A stretch of DNA of 64,000 nucleotides, taken from NCBI GenBank assembly GCA_050874905.1, contig JBNMLP010000005.1, positions 1 to 64,000 of the forward strand, given 5' to 3'. Positions 8,876-17,723 of the stretch are shown here, piece by piece. A model generated the notes under the pieces. It saw nothing but the letters and a program-made list of their open reading frames with translations. It did not search any database and was not told the origin of the DNA. Source of the DNA: NC2004 sp050874905 (GTDB lineage Bacteria > Bacillota > Clostridia > Lachnospirales > Lachnospiraceae). Position 1 is the first letter of the stretch. The number at the start of each line of letters is the position of its first letter. Both the position numbers and the translations under genes were made by a program.

Positions 8876-10069
8876 TTAATCCTTTTTCAACCTTTCAATA
8901 ATTTGGTTTACAATAGTTTTTGAAGCATGTCCAGCATATGGAACATATTTTTTCCTGAATTTTTCAGTCCTTTCACATGCTTCATTATAATTCATTTCCA
9001 TAATCTCAGAAAGAACCTGGTTTTCATTGCTCAATATCTTACATGGTAATATGTCACTTAAATTAAAATATAGCCCTCTCTTTTCAGAATATTCTTTTAA
9101 ATCATACGCAAAGCAAATTTCTGGTCTGCCCAAAATAGAATAATCAAAAAAAGTACTGGAATAATCCGATATCATCATATCCGAAACAATATAAAGCTCA
9201 TTTAATACCGGATAATTAGATACATCCTTAACAAAATCATTATTTTTTATATTTAAAGCAGTTGAAACCGCATAATGTGCACGTATCAATAATACATATT
9301 TTTCCCCTAATAGTTTTCTCCATTTATTTATATCAATTGGTGGTGTGATAAATGTATTCTGTTGTGCGTCAATTAAGTATTCTCTATATGTCGGGGTATA
9401 TAATATTACTTTCTTAGATTTATCAATGCCCAATCTTTCTTTAATACTTTCTTTTTCCTCCATTGTATAAGTTAATAAACTATCATTTCTTGGTAAATCA
9501 CATAAAAGAATTGATTCTGACTCTGCATGAAACAATCTTTCAAATAATTTTTTGTCAAACTCACTTTGAGCACATCTAATTGTTGATGCATCTCTTTTCT
9601 TTTTTCGCATATTATTCTTTTTTCCTAAGGGATTTTTGTTCTCATCACCTAGAATTTTTTTTATTGGAGTCCCATGCCATGTTTCTATTATAATATTTTT
9701 TTTCCTATGTAATTCAATTCCTCTATCCATACCTGAATTACTTACCCACACCCTACTATAAAGAAGCGCATAGAAAAATGTAAAAGTATCAATTTTGATT
9801 TTTTCACCACGTGGTATATCAAATTCAGAAGGATCAACAAAAGCCCAAATTAAATGCCACCCATCAAAATTCTTGTTATTGCACACCTCATCATATATCG
9901 CTTTAGGGCTATCATCAAATCTACGCCCCCCAAATGAGCAAAATAACATAGTCTTTTTTCTGACCGGAACAAATATCCCCCAAATATACAAAGCAATTCT
10001 TGCAATACGCCAAAAAAATTCAATTAACATAGGATGCTGTTTTAAAATCAAAATAACTTTTTTTCTCAT
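8876..10069 (-). CDS. CDP-glycerol:glycan glycerophosphotransferase (TagB/TagF family)
   Basis: A 397-residue member of the teichoic-acid glycerophosphotransferase family, which moves glycerol-phosphate (or ribitol-phosphate) from a CDP-activated donor to a glycan. The diagnostic ETWHGTPIKK lies near residue 130, and a C-terminal MMISDYSSTFFDYSILGRP near residue 300 matches the family's nucleotide-binding region. An N-terminal hydrophobic stretch (residues 15-40) suggests membrane association. A gene for making CDP-glycerol (tagD) is absent here, so the donor must come from elsewhere. It predicts a phosphoglycerol (or related) substituent or backbone link in the polysaccharide. Confidence 0.9.
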   Translation of the reverse strand: MRKKVILILKQHPMLIEFFWRIARIALYIWGIFVPVRKKTMLFCSFGGRRFDDSPKAIYDEVCNNKNFDGWHLIWAFVDPSEFDIPRGEKIKIDTFTFFYALLYSRVWVSNSGMDRGIELHRKKNIIIETWHGTPIKKILGDENKNPLGKKNNMRKKKRDASTIRCAQSEFDKKLFERLFHAESESILLCDLPRNDSLLTYTMEEKESIKERLGIDKSKKVILYTPTYREYLIDAQQNTFITPPIDINKWRKLLGEKYVLLIRAHYAVSTALNIKNNDFVKDVSNYPVLNELYIVSDMMISDYSSTFFDYSILGRPEICFAYDLKEYSEKRGLYFNLSDILPCKILSNENQVLSEIMEMNYNEACERTEKFRKKYVPYAGHASKTIVNQIIERLKKD

Positions 10070-10192
10070 TTTTTCACCTAATAAGTATCATACAACTTTT
10101 CTTAATTTTACAGTTACATATCTTTTGTGCTTCAGATAAAGCTTGTACAATTTCCCAAGAAAAAGTTAAATTACTCTAGCACACTAAAAGCT

Positions 10193-11374
10193 TTATGTAA
10201 TAATTAAATTTATAATTTCCAAATATGTCAAATTTCGGTCAAATTTTTCTTCTGCACATTTTCTTGCATTTTGCCCCATTGTTCTTCTCAAATTATCATC
10301 TTCCATTAATTTAAAAATTGCCTCTGCTAATTCTTGTACATTATCACAATTGTATCCCATATCATAGTTTTCAATTAGATTTCTAAATTCATTATTTAAT
10401 TGAGTACTTACAATTGGAATTCCGCTGGCAACATAGTCCGCATGTTTATTAATAATACTTTGAGCCGCACCATGCTTAATTGGATTTACTGCAATATCAC
10501 ATTTATACAATAATGCGCACATTTTATCATAACTCAAGCGCCCAGTAAACCAAGTATCTAATCCTTTTTCCTCAGCATATGATTCAAATTGTTCTTTTAA
10601 TGGTCCATCTCCCATTATAATGAATTTAGGGATTTTTTTTCCTTTAGATTTTATTATTGATAATGCATCAAAAACAATTGTTAAATCATAACTACTACCT
10701 AGTGTACCACAATATGCTAACCATATTTCATCATTATTTTTCTTACAAGCAATAGGAATCTTCTTATTAATATCAAATGAATTCAATTCTGTTCCCAAAT
10801 ATATTACAATATTTTCTTTAGACTTTTTATTTACCATTAATGCCCTTTTTAAATATGTCTCTGAAACTGCAACAATCTTATCAGCATGTCTATAAATGCA
10901 ATTTGCTAAATAAGCAAAGGGAGAAAAAACAATCTTACTTATCAACGGAACATTAAAAATTAATTTAAAAGCTTCTGGCCATAAATCTTGAACGTCTATA
11001 ATAGACTTAACATTATTTTTTTTACAAAAACAAGTTACAAGTGCCGAACCTGTTAACGAAGGAACTGCCATATAAACAACATCAGGTTTTTTCCTTTTAT
11101 TTAGATATTTTCGTACATTAATTCCCCAAATAAAATGACTTAAAAATCTTTTTATGCAAACATTTTTTCTATAACCCAGCTCATGTACAAATGTGATTTT
11201 AAATGACCATTTATTTTCTGGCATATTTCTATGCATTTTTTTTTCATGGCAAAAATCACTTGTTAATATTTCTACATCATGCTCATCTTTTAATAAATTA
11301 GCCAAATATAAAAATCTATCATTATCATTTTTGGAATATGTTCCGCCAAAATTTGATATTATCAATACATCCAT
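10193..11374 (-). CDS. Family 4 glycosyltransferase
   Basis: GT-B enzyme of about 393 residues. The Rossmann-like N-terminus begins MDVLIISNFGGTYSKNDNDR. The C-terminal donor-binding domain has CGTLGSSYDL near residue 225, IMGDGPLKEQF near 255 and YVASGIPIVSTQ near 320, matching retaining GT4 enzymes. The ATG at 11374 is chosen because AAGGGA lies just upstream; an in-frame ATG 39 bases earlier has no ribosome site. It resembles WbuB/Fnl-type transferases acting on early lipid-linked intermediates, but acceptor and sugar are not determinable. Confidence 0.9.
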   Translation of the reverse strand: MDVLIISNFGGTYSKNDNDRFLYLANLLKDEHDVEILTSDFCHEKKMHRNMPENKWSFKITFVHELGYRKNVCIKRFLSHFIWGINVRKYLNKRKKPDVVYMAVPSLTGSALVTCFCKKNNVKSIIDVQDLWPEAFKLIFNVPLISKIVFSPFAYLANCIYRHADKIVAVSETYLKRALMVNKKSKENIVIYLGTELNSFDINKKIPIACKKNNDEIWLAYCGTLGSSYDLTIVFDALSIIKSKGKKIPKFIIMGDGPLKEQFESYAEEKGLDTWFTGRLSYDKMCALLYKCDIAVNPIKHGAAQSIINKHADYVASGIPIVSTQLNNEFRNLIENYDMGYNCDNVQELAEAIFKLMEDDNLRRTMGQNARKCAEEKFDRNLTYLEIINLIIT

Positions 11375-11472
11375 ATTATATTCCCTTGTTATCAAATCAT
11401 TATACAGCATCATTAAAACATTAATATCAAAATTCCCAATCGAACTTTGATCAACACCTACACCGATATTAA

Positions 11473-12435
11473 TTATATTTTTTTAATAATTACGCTATCA
11501 TACATCATCATCACAACATTTTCATCGTAGTTACCAAAACAAGGTATATTTTCTTCCCCATTTAAGTTTTTTTCAATCAATTTCACGAAATCGATTCCCG
11601 CACCATAAGCATGCAGATACGCTCCACCAAATCTAGGATTGATTTCAGACAAATAATAGGTATTATCTCTATAGAAAAAGTCCATGTCTATAGGTCCATT
11701 AAATTTCAAAGTGCTACATATTTTTTCTATAAAAGTAAATAATTTATTGTCTTTAAAAGAAACTGTTTTATTTGCTCCACCAATTTTAGTCTCAATTTTC
11801 TTCTTTGAAAAAGCAGAAACCGCCTTGTGCGAAATAGTGTCAATATATACATCTGCATCTAAATCTTCACACTCCATATACTCCTGAATAATTAAAGATG
11901 CATCCTCTTTCATAGCTTCATGTAATGTCTCAAAATTATTAATTTTCCTTGCACCGACGCTTCCACTTCCATTTCTAGGTTTTACAAACACAGGAAATAC
12001 TACTTCCCGACGGTTATATGCCTTTTCAAAATCATTAAAATCTCTCCACGTCATCACCGTTGGAATCTCATGTTTTATTAAAAACTTAAACATCTCGTAT
12101 TTGTCAAAACATAACTTTGCTGTTTCTTCGTAAGGTGCTAATACTTCTACATCAATATTTTCAAACAACTTTCTGTTTTTGGCCAAAATTTCAATCTCTG
12201 GATCAATAAACGTGGTCACTGCATCAATCTTTTCTTTAATACATATGTTGATTATATTTTCAATATATGTAGGATCATCAATACGTGGTACAAGATAAAA
12301 TTTATCTGCCAAATACAAAGCTGGCGCATATGGGCTTAAGTCCGTTGCTACTATTTTAGATTCATTATCAAGAGTTTGCTTAAAATCTTTTAATAACTCG
12401 ACGCGTCTTCCTACGCTTAACATTAAATAATTCAT
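11473..12435 (-). CDS. ATP-grasp ligase (carbamoyl-phosphate-synthase-like)
   Basis: A 320-residue ATP-grasp enzyme. After a pre-ATP-grasp domain (MNYLMLSVGRRVELLKDF) come the ATP-binding VFVKPRNGSGSVGA near residue 150 and the metal-binding segment IDMDFFYRD ... SEINPRFGG near residues 250-275. Such enzymes join a carboxylate to an amine or other nucleophile through an acyl-phosphate. It is one base from the PLP-decarboxylase gene upstream, so the pair probably forms one pathway step. Since the locus makes a 4-amino sugar but shows no PglD acetyltransferase, attachment of an amino-acid-like group to that sugar is a reasonable inference, not a proven role. Confidence 0.88.
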   Translation of the reverse strand: MNYLMLSVGRRVELLKDFKQTLDNESKIVATDLSPYAPALYLADKFYLVPRIDDPTYIENIINICIKEKIDAVTTFIDPEIEILAKNRKLFENIDVEVLAPYEETAKLCFDKYEMFKFLIKHEIPTVMTWRDFNDFEKAYNRREVVFPVFVKPRNGSGSVGARKINNFETLHEAMKEDASLIIQEYMECEDLDADVYIDTISHKAVSAFSKKKIETKIGGANKTVSFKDNKLFTFIEKICSTLKFNGPIDMDFFYRDNTYYLSEINPRFGGAYLHAYGAGIDFVKLIEKNLNGEENIPCFGNYDENVVMMMYDSVIIKKI

Positions 12436-12436
12436 A

Positions 12437-13627
12437 TTATTTTCCGTCCTTACCTTCTAAATTTGTCTGAATTGCATAATAGTCTTCTATACCAATTCTC
12501 TTTCGAACCAATTTTAAATTGTCCCCTGTTTTTACATATACATTTGGATAATATCTAATAAACATTCCACCAAATGTCATTGAATATGCACCTACCCTAT
12601 GATATATAATTTTATCACCTTTCTTCAATTCTGGTTGTTCTGTTATTTTCATTATTCTATCATGATCCATACATGTATAACCGCATATAATTTGCTTAAA
12701 AAATGGTTCACTTGTTTCATTTTGTTCTAATGAATACAAGTATTGTTTTTTTATCCACAATGGATCAATATTAATCCTACTTCCATCCGTTGTTACTATT
12801 CTAGATTTTAATGTGTCTTTTACATCAATTACAGATGTAACAAAATCTACTACTGACCCAATTATAGCTGAACCCGGTTCAATAATTAATTTTGTTTTTT
12901 CAATATCTATAATCTTTTCTAATTCTTTTTTTATAGAAATTATATATTCATCAGGTGTTGTTTTTCCAGGAACTCCACCAAAAAAACCTCCACCAATATC
13001 TATATAACTAATTTCTAAATTATATTTTTTTATTATTTCGACTGCATATTTTGCAATTGATTTGTACACCTCAACACTTCTAGTAATACTATTGCAATGC
13101 AAATGAAGTCCTATTCTTAATCTGCCATTTTTTCTAAGCAATTGTATAACATTTTTCAATTCAAAAGTATCATCTGAAAAACCAAATCGAAAGCCATCTT
13201 CTGTATACTCAACATCTTCCACTCTAAAAATTGAAGGATCAGGATTCAATCTTATCCCAACATTTTCCTTTCCATTTAATTCTATATTGTAAATATTTTC
13301 CAAATCATTTTTCGAATCCAAATTAACATATGAACCAGCTTTTATACTTTCAACAAATAATTTATCACCTTTTATTGGTCCATTAAAAATAATACTTTTA
13401 TCACCATATCCACATTTTCTAGCCAATAAATACTCTTCATCAGAAACAACTTCTGCAAACAAACCCTTTTCCCTTAAATATTCCAAAATCCACGGCAAAG
13501 AATTTGTTTTTACCGAATAGGCTAATTGTGAATTAGGCCAATTTCTTTTTAATGCGTTCATATAATCATCAATATTTTTGTCTAATAATTCTTTATTAAT
13601 CACAAAATATGGTGTTTTTAATTCCAT
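12437..13627 (-). CDS. Fold-type III PLP-dependent decarboxylase (DAP/ornithine decarboxylase family)
   Basis: A 396-residue alanine-racemase-fold decarboxylase related to LysA and ornithine decarboxylases. The PLP lysine is in AYSVKTNSLP near residue 40, the HLHCNS motif is near 180, the phosphate-binding IDIGGGFFGG near 215, EPGSAI near 255, and the second-subunit catalytic cysteine is in YTCMDHD near 320. All key residues look intact. The ATG at 13627 is used because AAGGGGAG precedes it; the frame extends 69 bases further, overlapping pglC, without support. It sits directly before the ATP-grasp gene. It probably produces an amine or modified amino acid for glycan decoration rather than acting in lysine synthesis, but that is inference. 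Confidence 0.88.
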   Translation of the reverse strand: MELKTPYFVINKELLDKNIDDYMNALKRNWPNSQLAYSVKTNSLPWILEYLREKGLFAEVVSDEEYLLARKCGYGDKSIIFNGPIKGDKLFVESIKAGSYVNLDSKNDLENIYNIELNGKENVGIRLNPDPSIFRVEDVEYTEDGFRFGFSDDTFELKNVIQLLRKNGRLRIGLHLHCNSITRSVEVYKSIAKYAVEIIKKYNLEISYIDIGGGFFGGVPGKTTPDEYIISIKKELEKIIDIEKTKLIIEPGSAIIGSVVDFVTSVIDVKDTLKSRIVTTDGSRINIDPLWIKKQYLYSLEQNETSEPFFKQIICGYTCMDHDRIMKITEQPELKKGDKIIYHRVGAYSMTFGGMFIRYYPNVYVKTGDNLKLVRKRIGIEDYYAIQTNLEGKDGK

Positions 13628-13637
13628 GTTTCTCCCC

Positions 13638-14243
13638 TTAATTTCTTCCATCAAAATCTTCCATTGTTTCCGATGTTTTTGAACTAATACCTTCATGCAA
13701 GAAAACAGATTTCGCTGTTAATAATATTATTTTTGTATCTTTCACAAATGTAATATCATTAACATAATCAAAATCTAATTTAAACCTCTCCGTCCAGGAA
13801 ATACTATTTCTTCCATTCACTTGTGCCCAACCTGTCAGTCCTGGCAAAACATCATGTCTATGTTTCTGTTCATCATTATACAATGGAAGATATTGAACTA
13901 ATAAAGGTCTCGGACCTACAATTGCCATATCCCCCTTAATGATATTAAAAAGTTCTGGCAATTCATCCAGTGAAGTGCTGCGTAGGAATTTACCATATCC
14001 ATTTAACCGCACTTCATCTGGAAGCAGTTTTCCATCTTTATCCTTACGATTATCCATTGTCCGAAACTTGATCAACTTAAATATCTTCTCGTCTTTTCCC
14101 GGTCGTTCTTGTACGAAGAATGGATTCCCACGCATAAAGATTGTACCTAAAATAATCAATACCAGCAATAAGGGAGACAACACGATCACCGCACATAAAC
14201 TTATGATAAAATCAAGAATTCGTTTCATGTATTTGGCATACAT
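13638..14243 (-). CDS. pglC: PglC-like monotopic phosphoglycosyl transferase
   Basis: A 201-residue bacterial sugar transferase with a single N-terminal re-entrant hydrophobic segment (residues 9-35) followed by the catalytic domain. Motifs seen are IKFRTMDNRKD near residue 58, RSTSLDELPELFNI near 88, VGPRPLL near 108 and LPGLTGWAQVNGRN near 130. The size and lack of extra membrane domains match PglC, which moves a phospho-amino-sugar to undecaprenyl phosphate. It is downstream of PglE- and PglF-like genes, as in bacillosamine loci. Base composition shifts from ordinary to AT-rich within or just after this gene, suggesting a recombination edge. Confidence 0.92.
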   Translation of the reverse strand: MYAKYMKRILDFIISLCAVIVLSPLLLVLIILGTIFMRGNPFFVQERPGKDEKIFKLIKFRTMDNRKDKDGKLLPDEVRLNGYGKFLRSTSLDELPELFNIIKGDMAIVGPRPLLVQYLPLYNDEQKHRHDVLPGLTGWAQVNGRNSISWTERFKLDFDYVNDITFVKDTKIILLTAKSVFLHEGISSKTSETMEDFDGRN

Positions 14244-14257
14244 AACTTCTAACCTTT

Positions 14258-15541
14258 CTATTCAAAACATCTTTTTATGATCTGAATGATCTGTTCCTGT
14301 TCTTCTTCCGTCATATTAATGTCACTCGGAAGACATAAGCCTCTCTCAAAGATATCCATTCCGACATCAGCACATCCACCTGCAATATAGGCATTCGTTC
14401 TTGCTCTTCCATTTCCATTCTTGGTAATAAATGGATTTAAACGATAAATCGGCTGCATATGCATTGGCTTCCAGATTGGACGCCCTTCAGCATTATAACT
14501 TGCCAGTGTTTCAAGGATTTCTGTAGGACAGGTCTTTCCTTCCTCTGAAATATACATCGGCTCTGTTTCAGAACGCACCTGCTTACACATAGCTTTCTGG
14601 TCGATCATCATGCAGCTTAACCAGAAGTTCGGCTCCATTTCTCCTTCGATATAAGGATTCATCGTAATAGGCAGATCCTTTAATCCCTCTTTGTATCTTT
14701 CAAAGATTGCTTTCTTTCTTAACTTATGTTCCTCCAAATGTTCATACTGTCCACGCACAATTCCGGCTATAATATTGCTCATTCGGTAATTATAGCCAAG
14801 CTCTTCATGCTGATACCATGGAGCAGCTTCCCTTGCCTGGGTAGACCATTTACGAACCTTGTCTGCAGCTTCTTTGCTGCTGGTGAGCAAGCAGCCACCA
14901 CTACTTCCTGTAATGATCTTATTTCCATTAAAGCTCACAATGCTGTATTTGCCGTATGTACCGGTCTGCTTATTCTTGTAAGTAGCTCCCATAGACTCTG
15001 CAGCATCCTCGATCATGATTGCATCATGCGCTTCACATATAGCCTTTATCTCATCCAGTTTTGCCGGAGTACCATATAAATTAACCAGAACAACAAGTTT
15101 TACATCCGGATAAATGGCAAACGCTTTCTGAAGTGCTTCCGGATCCATATTCCAAGTATCATACTCCGTATCAATAAAAACAGGTTCTCCACCTTCATAT
15201 ACCACAGGATTAACCGTCGCATCAAACGTCACATCGGAACAAAATACTTTATGTCCTGCAAGTGTTCCTTCTCCTACCTTTGTTTTTCCATACAGTTCTT
15301 CTCCAGCAAGTTTCACCGCCATATGCAGTGCCGCTGTTCCCGCAGATAATGCAACTGCATGATCTACACCAATGTACTCTGCGGTAAGGCGTTCCACCTC
15401 ATTCACATTTTCACCAGCTGTTGTGATCCAGTTCAGTTCAAATGCACGATTGACATACTTTTGTTCTTCTCCATGCATAGTAGGACTGGCAAGCCATACC
15501 TTCTTTTCAAATGGTTTAAAATCATCTTTGTTCGTAAACAT
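14258..15541 (-). CDS. pglE: DegT/DnrJ/EryC1 sugar aminotransferase (PglE-like)
   Basis: PLP-dependent aminotransferase of 427 residues that converts a 4-keto nucleotide sugar to the 4-amino form. Features seen are ALSAGTAALHMAVKLAG near residue 65, the aspartate in IMIEDAAESMGATYKN near 175, and the Schiff-base lysine in SFNGNKIITGSSGG near 205. Length and the neighbouring 4,6-dehydratase point to the UDP-4-keto-6-deoxy-GlcNAc aminotransferase branch (PglE, PseC-like relatives). The ribosome site GAGGG precedes the ATG by about 6 bases. Downstream it is 14 bp from pglC. Confidence 0.92.
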   Translation of the reverse strand: MFTNKDDFKPFEKKVWLASPTMHGEEQKYVNRAFELNWITTAGENVNEVERLTAEYIGVDHAVALSAGTAALHMAVKLAGEELYGKTKVGEGTLAGHKVFCSDVTFDATVNPVVYEGGEPVFIDTEYDTWNMDPEALQKAFAIYPDVKLVVLVNLYGTPAKLDEIKAICEAHDAIMIEDAAESMGATYKNKQTGTYGKYSIVSFNGNKIITGSSGGCLLTSSKEAADKVRKWSTQAREAAPWYQHEELGYNYRMSNIIAGIVRGQYEHLEEHKLRKKAIFERYKEGLKDLPITMNPYIEGEMEPNFWLSCMMIDQKAMCKQVRSETEPMYISEEGKTCPTEILETLASYNAEGRPIWKPMHMQPIYRLNPFITKNGNGRARTNAYIAGGCADVGMDIFERGLCLPSDINMTEEEQEQIIQIIKRCFE

Positions 15542-15570
15542 GTTATCCCTCGATTCTTATCATACCATTC

Positions 15571-17622
15571 TCACCCATTCTCCACCGGATGAAAGGTTGG
15601 TACTACCTGTGCCACCTTGCGCACAATATCTTCATCGTTATCGTAGCTGGCAACTGCCAGTTCTTCCAGATCCCGTAAGAACTGTTCCACATCAAATGGA
15701 ATCGGCTTTCCGATATGAATAAGTGCATTATCGGTTTTCTTCATGCCCTCTTCCGCCATCAGTTTTTCCTCAAACAGTTTTTCGCCTGGTCGCAGACCGG
15801 AATATACGATCTTAATATCTTCATCCGGCACATACCCGGATAATTTGATCAGGTTTCTTGCCAGTGTATCAATCTTCACCGGCTCGCCCATATCAAGGAC
15901 AAAAATCTCGCCGCCCCATGCATTGGTACCTGCCTGAAGAACTAAGCTCACGGCTTCCGGTATCGTCATAAAGTAACGGATAATATCCGGGTGAGTCACG
16001 GTAACCGGTCCTCCTGCCGCAATCTGTTTGCGAAAAAGTGGAATAACCGAACCATTACTTCCCAGCACATTACCAAATCGCACTGCTACAAACTGGGTAC
16101 GGTCACTATTTTTCTCTTTCGTACTTTCAATCTTGATCTCTTTTAATTCATCTTCATAAACTGCCATATGGTCGAGCGGATCTGGTACACACTGTCCATC
16201 AATTTCTTTATCTACATGCGCATGCAAGAATGGAAGAAGATCCAGTCTTCCATTTTTACTGATCGCATCCATACTTTGGATCACCATCTCGCAAAGACGC
16301 TTGCTGGCTCCCATGATATTCGTTGGATTAACTGCCTTATCCGTACTGATCAGTACAAATCGCTTTGTGCCATGCTTTAAGGCAGCATAGGCGGTCTTAT
16401 AGGTTCCGACCACGTTATTCTTGATCGCTTCATTCGGACTGGTTTCCATCAGTGGTACATGCTTATGTGCTGCTGCATGGTACACAATATCCGGATGATA
16501 GGTTTCAAATACCATATTGATCCGTCGGCTGTCACGCACAGAGCCGATCAATACAACCAGATTCAATTCCGGGTATTTCTTTTTCAGCTCCTGTTCTATA
16601 TCATAGGCGTTATTCTCATAAATATCAAAGATGATCAGCTGCTTCGGGTGATGGGCTGCAACCTGTCTCGCAATCTCGCTTCCGATCGATCCACCGCCTC
16701 CGGTGATCAGAATGACCTTTCCAGTCAGATAGGCAAAGATCTGTTTCATATCGACCTTGATCGGGTCACGCCCCAGCAGATCCTCTACTTCTACCTTGCG
16801 CATCTTACTGAGAAGTACTTCTCCCTTGGCAATCTGATACACACCTGGAAGACGCTTGATCTCACAATGTGTTTCTTTACAGATATTTAAAATATCACGT
16901 GTTTCTGCCGCTGTCGCCGTAGGAACCGCAAATAAGATCTGGTCAATGCGGTATTTCTCCACGTTGCTTAAAATATCATCCCGGTTTCCAACAACAGGAA
17001 CTCCCTCTAAAAATCTTCCGATCTTCATCGGATCGTCATCAATGATACAGCACACCTTTGCGTCAGATTCCGCAGAGTTGTTAAGTTCCCGGAGCAAGAT
17101 CTGTCCTGCTGCACCGGCTCCAATAATCATCGTGTTATGTACGATATTCTGCAGGTTGGCACGTTTTCCCCGTTCCAGTGAAATAAAACGGTAGGAAAAA
17201 CGGATCGCAGTCACTAAAAGAAACTGCATCATAATTCCAACCATATAGTAAGAGATCGGCATGCGAAGCACTAATGTGGTGATTCCAACGATATGGATCA
17301 GTGATGTAATTCCGGTTGCAAGAAGAATGCGGCTCAATTCCGTAAAGCTTGCATACTTCCAAATACTGTTATATAGTCGCAGCATATAAAAAATAACAAT
17401 CGTGATCACCGTATAAAAAGGGGTAAATTTCAAAAATGCTTGAAAATACTCTGGCGGTATGGAACTAAATTTAAAATCAAACCGCAGCAACAGACCAAAA
17501 AAATAGGAGAAGTTAATGGCAATCGCATCATAGATAATCAAATAAACCATCATAATGTTACGATGTCTTCGTTCTCCTTTATCTTGTATCATTTCCTCTA
17601 CTTGTTTCTTTTGCTCTTTCAT
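15571..17622 (-). CDS. pglF: Membrane-bound nucleoside-diphosphate-sugar 4,6-dehydratase (PglF/CapD-like)
   Basis: A 683-residue protein with four N-terminal membrane spans (about residues 25-145), a CoA-binding-like domain (MIIGAGAAGQILLREL near 165) and a C-terminal SDR domain. The SDR part shows VILITGGGGSIGSEIARQ near residue 305, AAAHKHVPLME near 385 and ISTDKAVNPTNIMGASKR near 425, where most SDRs carry the tyrosine as YxxxK but this family uses Met/Lys. It should make UDP-4-keto-6-deoxy-GlcNAc, first step to a bacillosamine-type sugar. It is the first gene after an internal consensus promoter, so the whole downstream glycan block can be driven from here. Confidence 0.93.
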   Translation of the reverse strand: MKEQKKQVEEMIQDKGERRHRNIMMVYLIIYDAIAINFSYFFGLLLRFDFKFSSIPPEYFQAFLKFTPFYTVITIVIFYMLRLYNSIWKYASFTELSRILLATGITSLIHIVGITTLVLRMPISYYMVGIMMQFLLVTAIRFSYRFISLERGKRANLQNIVHNTMIIGAGAAGQILLRELNNSAESDAKVCCIIDDDPMKIGRFLEGVPVVGNRDDILSNVEKYRIDQILFAVPTATAAETRDILNICKETHCEIKRLPGVYQIAKGEVLLSKMRKVEVEDLLGRDPIKVDMKQIFAYLTGKVILITGGGGSIGSEIARQVAAHHPKQLIIFDIYENNAYDIEQELKKKYPELNLVVLIGSVRDSRRINMVFETYHPDIVYHAAAHKHVPLMETSPNEAIKNNVVGTYKTAYAALKHGTKRFVLISTDKAVNPTNIMGASKRLCEMVIQSMDAISKNGRLDLLPFLHAHVDKEIDGQCVPDPLDHMAVYEDELKEIKIESTKEKNSDRTQFVAVRFGNVLGSNGSVIPLFRKQIAAGGPVTVTHPDIIRYFMTIPEAVSLVLQAGTNAWGGEIFVLDMGEPVKIDTLARNLIKLSGYVPDEDIKIVYSGLRPGEKLFEEKLMAEEGMKKTDNALIHIGKPIPFDVEQFLRDLEELAVASYDNDEDIVRKVAQVVPTFHPVENG

Positions 17623-17669
17623 AACGCTCCTCGTCCTTATTATTTTTTTACTCCAAATTTACTTACAAT

Positions 17670-17698
17670 ATTATATAGCAGATTATAAGTTGTTTCAA
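17670..17698 (-). promoter_or_regulatory. Consensus-type promoter upstream of pglF
   Basis: On the minus strand TTGAAA (17693-17698) and TATAAT (17670-17675) are separated by exactly 17 bases, in the 101-bp gap between cpsE and pglF. This is a strong sigma-A-type promoter match. It would let the sugar-synthesis and transferase genes be transcribed apart from the sortase and cpsB-E block upstream. Confidence 0.8.
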
Positions 17699-17723
17699 TG
17701 GTTAATTATGACAATATTCGCGA

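Noticed and set aside
12437..13627. Lysine-biosynthesis lysA
   Set aside because: Located within the polysaccharide operon beside an ATP-grasp ligase and divergent in motifs (HLHCNS, YTCMDHD), so kept as a family-level call.
13628..13696. Extended N-terminus of the PLP decarboxylase overlapping pglC
   Set aside because: AAGGGGAG directly upstream of 13627 and the family's usual N-terminus support the shorter form.
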